Assembly: GCA_021521415.1 (NCBI GenBank)
Contig: JAIQDT010005489.1
Span: 114,317-178,316, forward strand
Direction: 5' to 3'
From: Bidens hawaiensis
Taxonomy: Eukaryota > Streptophyta > Magnoliopsida > Asterales > Asteraceae
Length of the DNA: 64,000 bases
Made by a program: the position numbers and the translations under genes. Position 1 is the first letter of the stretch. The number at the start of each line of letters is the position of its first letter. The notes under the pieces are model-generated. The model saw nothing but the letters and a program-made list of their open reading frames with translations. It made no database searches and was not told where the DNA came from. Below are positions 56,786 to 64,000 of this stretch, in pieces.

Positions 56786-58133
56786 ATGTCAACGGCATCA
56801 TCATCATCCGACCCGGTGTCCCACGCCCCAGGAAAGGAACCGCAACTTCCTAACCCATCACCACCTCGAGTAGTCCTAACACTAGCAGCCCCTGCACCGA
56901 AGTGGCACCGCTCATCTGGAGACGTGTACGAGGACAACGGTAACTGGATTTGGTACCCGAGTTTGATCGAGTAGTTAGTTTAGCGTGAACAAGTTCCCCC
57001 ACTACCTCTCCCGGGCTGTCCTATGTCCTTCAACACACTACCACCCCTAACCCTACCAATGAAGCGCACTTTCGCAGCTCTCGCCTCCTGTTTAGAGCGT
57101 GAAGTTGACATTATGCACTCGACGAGAGCGAATGTTACTGGATTTATAGGGGATGGAGCTGTGGCTAGGAAGAGAATTTCCTACCTGACTGAAGCCATGA
57201 AGGAAGTTCAGGATGCTCATGTTTTGCTAATGAAGCTAGTGATTAAGATGCAACCAGAGATGGAAGAAATGCTGGACGTGGTCGCGGTAACGTCAACATG
57301 ATGCAGCAGAACTCCAAGCCTTACTGAACGACCATGCGGCGACAGCTCTGGCTACTCATGTTCAGAATCAAGCCTGAGGCCAAGCCGGAGTCTGTACTTT
57401 CAAGAATTACCTGGACTGTAAACCCAATTCGTTTAAGGGCACTGAGGGAGCCATAGGTTTCGTGCGTTGGGCCGAGAAGGCGGAGCCATCCTTTGAGATG
57501 TGCAACTGTCCACCAGCCAGCAGGGTCAAGTTTGCTGCTGGAACACTGCAAGATTCAGCCCTCACCTGGTGGAATTCCAATGTGCAAATACTCGGATTGG
57601 AGTTGGCGAATGCTATGAATTGGGAGGAATTCAAGAATATGATGCGGGAAGAGTATTGTCCTAGAGTGGAGATCTCAAAGTTGGAGTCATAAAGATGGGC
57701 TTTGAAGCCTACACCATCCGTTCTCATGAACTGGCTGTGATGTGCCCGCGGATGGTAGACCCTCCAAGTAAGAGGATTGAGATGTATATTGATGGTTTGG
57801 TACCCCAGATTCAGGGTATGGTGACTTCTTCCAAACCGACCACTATTCAGCAAGCGATCCGAATAGCCCACAAGCTAACTGATCAAGCAGTGGCACATGG
57901 TGCGTTACCACCTAGAGGTTCCACCTCCAAAACCCTTGACAACTCGAGTAACGATAACAACAACTCTGGGAATGGAAAGAGGAAGTTTGAAAACACAAGG
58001 TCCTCATCATCGAACCCTCCACAGCAACAACACCACAGTAAACCCAAACTCGCTCGGAACTTCAATAATCAAGGTTCCAACAACAGCAACGGTGGCGGAC
58101 AGGGTTAGAGCAACTATACTGGGAAGTACCCGA
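56786..58133 (+). pseudogene. gag: gag of element B2, broken and cut off by element G
   Basis: Starts MSTASSSSDPVSHAPGK, with a Ser/Pro-rich N-terminus. A TAG after WYPSLIE (about 56972) breaks the first part. A helical segment follows (LTEAMKEVQDAHVLLMK). The capsid domain then shows FKGTEGAIGFVRWAEKAE, LQDSALTWWNSNVQ, a TAA near 57690, and then AYTIRSHELAVMCPRMV, RIEMYIDGL and TSSKPTTIQQAIRIAHKLTD. An Asn/Ser/Gln-rich linker leads to a TAG at 58106-58108 and SNYTGKYP. Just before the expected zinc knuckles the LTR of G starts at 58134. No intact Gag can be made. Confidence 0.9.
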
Positions 58134-61117
58134 TGTAACGATTCCGACGAAACCAGCGATACCCTAACCGGTAGACAATAGTTACGTCATATTTAATGTC
58201 GGGTACATGAGTTACCATAGTAATTATACGAGAATACATGGTTCACTGTATTGATCGTACATGAATATATAATTCATCGTATTGAATATGCGATTAATCG
58301 ATCGATAGTTATTGAAACCCGAACGAATCGAGGGTTCAATTATAGACGAGATATATGATATTTAGTGATGTTTACGAAGTATTAAAGCTTCGGGATAAGT
58401 GAATTAAAGCACAGAAAAAGAATTTCGATTTAATGGTACGTCGGTACATTAAACGAAACCTTTAATACCAGACCGAGCAAGAGATGATCAATCAAGCCGA
58501 AAAAGATGCGCGATAATTAATGATATGATGTTTTAAGTTAATAAACGTCATGGTTTAAGTTTTTAAAGTTTTTAAATCGGTTTTATATAAATTTCATTTT
58601 TAAGCCGAAAAACGACCGTTTTAACCTCGTTTTAAGCCGAATTAGACATTTAACCGAAAAACGAACTGAACCAGATTATCCAAAACATTATCCGGATATC
58701 CGAAATCCAAACATGTGGCCTAGAATAGAGAGGTGGGTCCCACCCCACCCCCCTAAGGTTCCGATCGGATTGGGGAAAACCCCATAGCCCTTTATTTCTT
58801 TTTTTTCATCCAACAAATCAACATCCATCTCTTCCTCTCAAGATCATGATCCAAAACCGAGATTTTGTAGCAAAAAAACAAGGTAAAGAATCGAGTTAAT
58901 CATGTTTCCAACTTCGTTTCTTGAGTTTATTTGCAAGAAAATGAGGTTTCAATGATGAAAACCGATTCTTGCATGATCAAGTGATGCATACGGGTTATAC
59001 AAGGGATCTTGGTCCAAGAAAGGAATTAAACGAATCAAAAACGAATTTTTACGGTTAAATCTTTGTTTTTGAATCATAACAGAAACCATGAAAGAAATGG
59101 CTTGATCGTGAGTGTAACTTGCCTGGTATTGTGGTATGTTGGTTGTAGGTTCTGTATTTAGTGGTAGATAAGGCGGAAAGACGAGTTTGTAGCTTGTAGT
59201 GGCGGAAAACGAAAGGTATATTCGGTTTATGTTCGGTTTTGGAGTTTTTGGACAGATTGTTGATGGTTTAGAGTTAGGTCACGAAATTTCACAGGGATGA
59301 TCTACACATGAAAATATGAGTTCTGTGAATTTTTGTTAATTTTTGGATAAATGATGAATATTTGGTGAATTTAATGCTCGGTTTTGGCCAAAAATGATGA
59401 AAAATAGTTAAATATCATGAAAAATTCTGGAAAATTTCAGATAAGCTTTTTATATCATGAATAATTCACACACAAAATTTTAGGTCAGTTGGAGAAGTCT
59501 AAATAGGCTTTTCGGTTAAACGAGTTCTAGGGTTTTCTAGCTCAGTTTTAGTGAAAATGGCATGTAAAGAAGATTTTGGTTCTGGAAAAATTACAGGGGA
59601 CTATGTGAATGGCAGGGGACCTCCAGGAGAAATTTGGGATTTTTCTAAGATTGTTTGGTATTTACGACATATTTAGTGTTTAAATGGTGTTTAAAAATAG
59701 ATAAATAAATTTTAATAATAAAAATTAATTCTGGAAATATTTTTATAAAATTCCCCACTGTCAAAAAGTGATTTGTGTAAAATTTCAAGATCCGAGACTA
59801 AATGGATAATTATTTGTGCTAAAAAGAAGATAAAAACAAACTTTTAAAGTCTAAAACGCATAAACCGGTAAAGTTCGTCTAAACGAACTGACTGGTGTAT
59901 AAAAACCCTAAAAATGAACTATTTTCATATAATAGAGTTAAACAAGTAAAAATGAATCATCCGAAAGTAATTCGGATGATTTGGGTATTTTTAACCGATT
60001 TAACAGTTTCCGGTACGCCAAAGACGGAAACGGGTCCCGCGGCCAATCGGGGCGTCTAAACCGAGCTCTAATTTCACAACTTTAACTAAATTATCAGTCA
60101 ACAACTATTTTCGGGTCGTGTGTGACCAAACTCATTTTTGGAACGTAAAAACGGATAACCGTGCTAGGCACGCAAAACGGGAAAACGACTAATAATAATT
60201 TTGACCAGTGAACTCTAAACGATATCACAATCTGAGTCCAGAGAAGTGTTTCTGGATTAACATTGCCCCCATAACGGGTACAGTGCTGGGTTAACTGTGT
60301 CCCCAGATGTACCGGTTAACTTGGGTAAAGTTATATTAATAATGAGTGTATAGTAACGATCGTAGGGATCATATTACAGATTGGACGTGTTAACTGATAA
60401 TGATTGTTGTTACCTGCTTGCATGTGCTAAGGTGAGTTTCACGAGCCTCTTTTTCTGAATTATTTTCAAATATTTTCCCTAGGTGGAAGCATGTTACTAT
60501 TGAAATGTTTAAGTACATACTGAATGCATGGATTTGCGTGTATTTATAAATATTTGATTGTACGGGAATCGTACGGAATGGGTACAGTACTGGGTTAACA
60601 ATGTCCCCAGATGTCTCTAGAAGTGTTTCTGGGTTAACATTGCCCCCGGAATGGGTACAGTACTGGGTTAACAGTGTCCCCAGATGTCCAAAGAGGTGTT
60701 TCTGGGTTAACATTGCCCCCGGAAAGGGTACAGTACTGGGTTAACAGTGTCCCCAGATAATATTATATTATGATATTGATTTATCAAGGTTTACTCAAAT
60801 TGTGAAACTCACCAACTATTTGTAGTTGACCCGTTTTCTCACATGCTTTTCAGGTACAACTAAGATGAAGTGATTGCTTACGTGCTAAGTGCTTAATGTG
60901 TGTAAGATTTGCGTGTGGGATGTTAGGATACATTATATTACATAGAATTATGTATCGTATGGTATGATGTGTGTATCACCTAGACGGTAATGAAATACGA
61001 GATAATGTAATTTGAAGTATATTAATGTATTTAGTTTTCTTTATAAACAATGTGGTTGATATCAGATGTGTCTGTGGCATTCCGTTTACGTTTCCGCTGC
61101 GGTTTCAAGGTGTTACA
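58134..61117 (+). repeat. Gypsy element G, 5' LTR
   Basis: 2984 bp with perfect 6-bp terminal inverted repeats (TGTAAC...GTTACA), followed by a primer site. Inserted in the gag of B2; the bases before it are ACCCGA, but the matching duplication would be outside the window. It includes a minisatellite near its 3' end. Frames in it are chance. Confidence 0.92.
60241..60762. repeat. ~73-bp minisatellite in LTR G
   Basis: Units contain GTGTTTCTGGGTTAACATTG then CCCCCGGAA-GGGTACAGTACTGGGTTAACAGTGTCCCCAGATGT-type sequence. One diverged copy is at 60241-60310 and about two and a half closer copies are at 60583-60762. Each unit has two GGGTTAAC words in near-mirrored half-units. Confidence 0.88.
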
Positions 61118-61122
61118 GAAGT

Positions 61123-61136
61123 TGGTATCAGAGCCA
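61123..61136 (+). other. Primer-binding site of element G (tRNA-iMet type)
   Basis: TGGTATCAGAGCCA five bases after the LTR end. Confidence 0.95.
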
Positions 61137-62839
61137 TTGGTTATAAAGATTTAGGATGTCTTTAAAAGATACCTAAAATATAACCAGTAGCTCAAGTATT
61201 ATAGGATCTGAATATCAACTAATAATATATAGTGACGGGATCTGGATGAACTTGAATGGACAAGTTAGTTATTATGGTCCGGAACATAATAACAGACTTG
61301 TCTGCACGAGGGAATTCAGGGGAAGTCACTGGGTACATTAATAGGTAAAAATGGCAACATATGTGTAAAGTATATAATATTATTTATACGTGCTAATGTG
61401 TATATATATATATATATGTACATATCTTGTGGGTACATGTATTGAGAAATGGGACCCGGATAAGGAACCGGGGGATGAAATAATAAAAGTACCGAGGATG
61501 CTGAAATTTCTAGAGCATCGGTTGATAATGAGTCTGACTTATCGGGCCATAGTTATGATAGTACCAAGTTAGATATCCCGTTTGACATTAACCAGAAATA
61601 TCTAGTAACCGTCACTCCCAACCAAAATTGATAAATCCCTTACCCTACCAACACCGGTACCGTATATCCTAATAACCCCCTATGTTCACCCGAACCGCCA
61701 ACCCTCACGTACGGACGGACCTGTACGTGAACCTATTCTTATTCCGTTAAAAAAAAAAATTTTGATAATAAATGAGCAGATAAAAATAATATATAGAAAT
61801 ATATATATATGTAATTCTCACTCTCAAACATAGGAGACATACCACCTCCAGATCGAGAATTACCGATTTTTGCGAACCTAGAACGCCTGAGGACATTGAC
61901 TGAGCAAGTGATAGAGTTTCCCATAATAATAATTGATAATATTTGAAGGCAACCCATGTTGCGCGATTACCTTGAACCTTGTAACTCTCTATGTTATCCT
62001 TACATCCGTTAGATGTCTATACCTATGTATTCTCGAATAGAATGATTACCCGTACACAAAGAGGTGTGGGAATCATTATAGCATAGTTGGTTGTTCATTC
62101 GTAGGTGGTATACCGTGTATGCCGGTTATACAAATAGACACGGATAGTATAACTCCGTGGTACGTAATCGTTGGTGCTCACGGTGAGCATGTATCGGTTA
62201 TGCTGACATGCAGAAGGATATTGAAATCAAGCATATTAAAACATTAATCCTTATTGAGAAAGATCTATATGTCAGTTGGTGACAAGGGTTATGAAACATA
62301 TTTAAACGTTAACCGACGTCAGGTTAAGTCCATGTGTTATTATATTTGTGGGACATATATATACTAGATACTGGTATGTGTAATATGTATGATAATATTT
62401 GGTGTGTATGTGTACCTGCTGTTATGATTGAGCTGGTAACGAGTTATATGGTGAGATTAGTATTGATTACTGCGTACGGGATGAGTACGGCAGAATGACA
62501 TAAAATGAGTAACTCCAATGATGGAGATTGATATGATTCAGTTGATTGCTCAAGGATAGCAGATGATGATACCGAATGTCGTATCACAGATCACTGCTAG
62601 TGTTGATGCAAATGTGATCGCAGACTTATAGATCGAACAATCACATGATTATGAATATTTCAATTCTTAGTGTTATTACTAAGAGTGTTAATGTCCCACC
62701 GAATACTATTATGACTACAAGTATTAGTTATAAACTAAACATGAATAGTAGTCATAATGAATTAGATCCGGTATGAAGGATATGTTTATCGGTTGTGTTA
62801 AGGGGATTATTAATAGTTTACTGATGGTAAAGGGAGGAA
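61137..62839 (+). other. Leader and unreadable 5' part of element G
   Basis: No continuous coding sequence is visible. It includes an ATAT run near 61399-61417, a run of A at 61749-61759, and short frames without recognisable domains. Position says leader plus gag N-terminus, too decayed to read. Confidence 0.5.
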
Positions 62840-63920
62840 TAGATTAGCGAGTGGATAGAAAAGATCGAAATGGTTAAGGATATTGGTAAGAGTCTAGAAC
62901 ATTGTGTAGTGAAATATGCTACAGATATGTTGGTAGATTATGTTGTATCGTGATGGAACACGATGGTACAAAATTATAGTTAGAAAATTATTGCTCAGAT
63001 GATATGGTCAGGATTTAAAATTCTTGTGCTAGAGCACTTTTATTCGAGTAATTAAACTCAGAGATTGGAAACTGAGCTATGAAAGATAGAAATGTTGTGT
63101 GCTGATCACTTAGAACCTGCTAATCGTTTGAAGGAATTGTCATGTCTGGTAACATGGCTAATTACTCCTGAAATTAAGCGAAGTGAGCGCTATATTGGGA
63201 GCTAACTCCATCGATAAGGAGTATAGTCAACCCTGTAAAATATACAACCTTTGGAAGGGTTGTGTCACAAGCCAGCATTGATATATTTGATTCTATGGGA
63301 AGCGGAATGGAAGGACGTTAGGTGAAACGTCGAGTGTTAAAGAAGGGAAATGATAAAGGTATAGTGCAAGATAGACTTGTGAATAAGTAGGTATGTCCTA
63401 CAACCCAGAATTATACTAAGACTAGTTCTGGTGTGAAAACATGAACCGCATAAAGGGTCATTCCTTAAATGTGGAAAATATAGTTATCGGCAGAAAGAAG
63501 AATGTCGGGTGATAGTAGGCCACATGTATGGTAAAGATGGACGTAATGCCCCAATTGTAGAACCAACTGAAGCCATGTGGACCGGCAACCCCAACCCATT
63601 CGTGTACAACCACTCCGAACCCAACAACCTCAATAACAATCCATCCAAAGAAATCAAATTATGCCAAACAGTTGTACTTGCTATGAATGTGGCAGTACAG
63701 AACGTTTCAAGAGAAATTACCCAAAGTTGAACCAAGGTGTCGTTGGAAGACGAACCTCAAGACAAGCATCAACCTCGGATCAAGCAAGGAGCTGTGCTTT
63801 TGTGAGTAATTCGAATAAAGCACGTCATGATCCAAAGGTGGTATTAAGTACGTTGTAGTTTTAAATCAATGGGCTTCAGCGATATTTTTACGGTCGTCGA
63901 TAGAAGTTAGTTCCTGCTAA
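62840..63920 (+). pseudogene. gag: gag (and start of protease) of element G, heavily decayed
   Basis: Traces of the gypsy gag domain: VKYATDMLVDYVVS-stop-WNT at about 62913-62970 corresponds to the conserved region ending in TWWN. RLKELSCLVTWLITPEIKRS and ERYIGS near 63127-63210 match the capsid end. CYECGSTERFKRNYPK near 63676-63725 is a zinc knuckle that has lost its His and last Cys. CAFVSNSNKARHDPKVVLST then resembles the region just before the protease. Stops and frame changes lie throughout. The element continues past 64000. Confidence 0.72.
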
Positions 63921-64000
63921 CCTCTTATCATTTGGAAAGATACCGATTAGTGAAACTATAGAACCCCATACGGTAGAATCTCTAACGGTAAATCCCTAAT

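Noticed and set aside
57407..57871. 154-codon minus-strand frame
   Set aside because: Opposite strand of the B2 gag capsid domain, which has clear homology on the + strand.
60390..60713. 107-codon minus-strand frame
   Set aside because: Open only because of the minisatellite in LTR G.

Overview
This window is repeat-dominated nuclear DNA of a flowering plant, probably a eudicot. Support comes from Ty3/gypsy and Ty1/copia retrotransposons with tRNA-iMet primer sites, very long AT-rich LTRs, a plant-type LINE fragment and a foldback element. Asteraceae is a guess from the general look of the gypsy proteins and was not tested. No bacterial gene, rRNA gene, CRISPR array or confidently intact host protein-coding gene is visible.

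Layout. (1) 1-22012 is a three-deep nest. Gypsy element A (+ strand; 5' LTR cut by the window edge) has its gag split by a solo LTR of a second family (B1, - strand). B1 is itself split by a full-length gypsy element C (3879-14332, - strand, same family as A), flanked by a perfect GTTTG target-site duplication (TSD). C has two 2360-bp LTRs, an intact-looking gag and a broken pol. (2) 22013-28511 is a decayed Ty1/copia element whose integrase is split by a 2292-bp solo LTR (F1, TSD TTTTG). (3) 28512-39964 is a mosaic: a MITE-like element, a 165-bp foldback, a possible short spliced gene, a LINE 3' fragment, a roughly 1.7-kb segment present twice (31066-32760 and 35974-37670), the 5' end of a Tat/Ogre-like gypsy element, and an AT-rich noncoding module. 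(4) 39965-47190 carries a gypsy LTR of the A/C family (E, - strand) split by solo LTR D1 (TSD CTTAT), a second copy of the noncoding module, and a decayed unrecognised coding region. (5) 47586-49948 is solo LTR D2 (TSD AGAGA). (6) 50470-51500 has splice signals for a minus-strand, probably noncoding transcript. (7) 52725-64000 is a second nest: LTR F2, split by gypsy B2, whose gag is split by gypsy G, which runs off the window.

How it fits together. LTR divergence counted by eye (A about 4%, C about 1.2%) agrees with the nesting order. Three solo LTRs (F1, D1, D2) keep perfect TSDs, so insertion followed by LTR-LTR recombination has been common. The most unusual signals are a tRNA-like module (A box and B box) shared by both copies of LTR family F, two fixed slots in LTR family D that hold different tandem arrays in different copies, and the decayed ORF next to a noncoding module that may form a non-autonomous retroelement.
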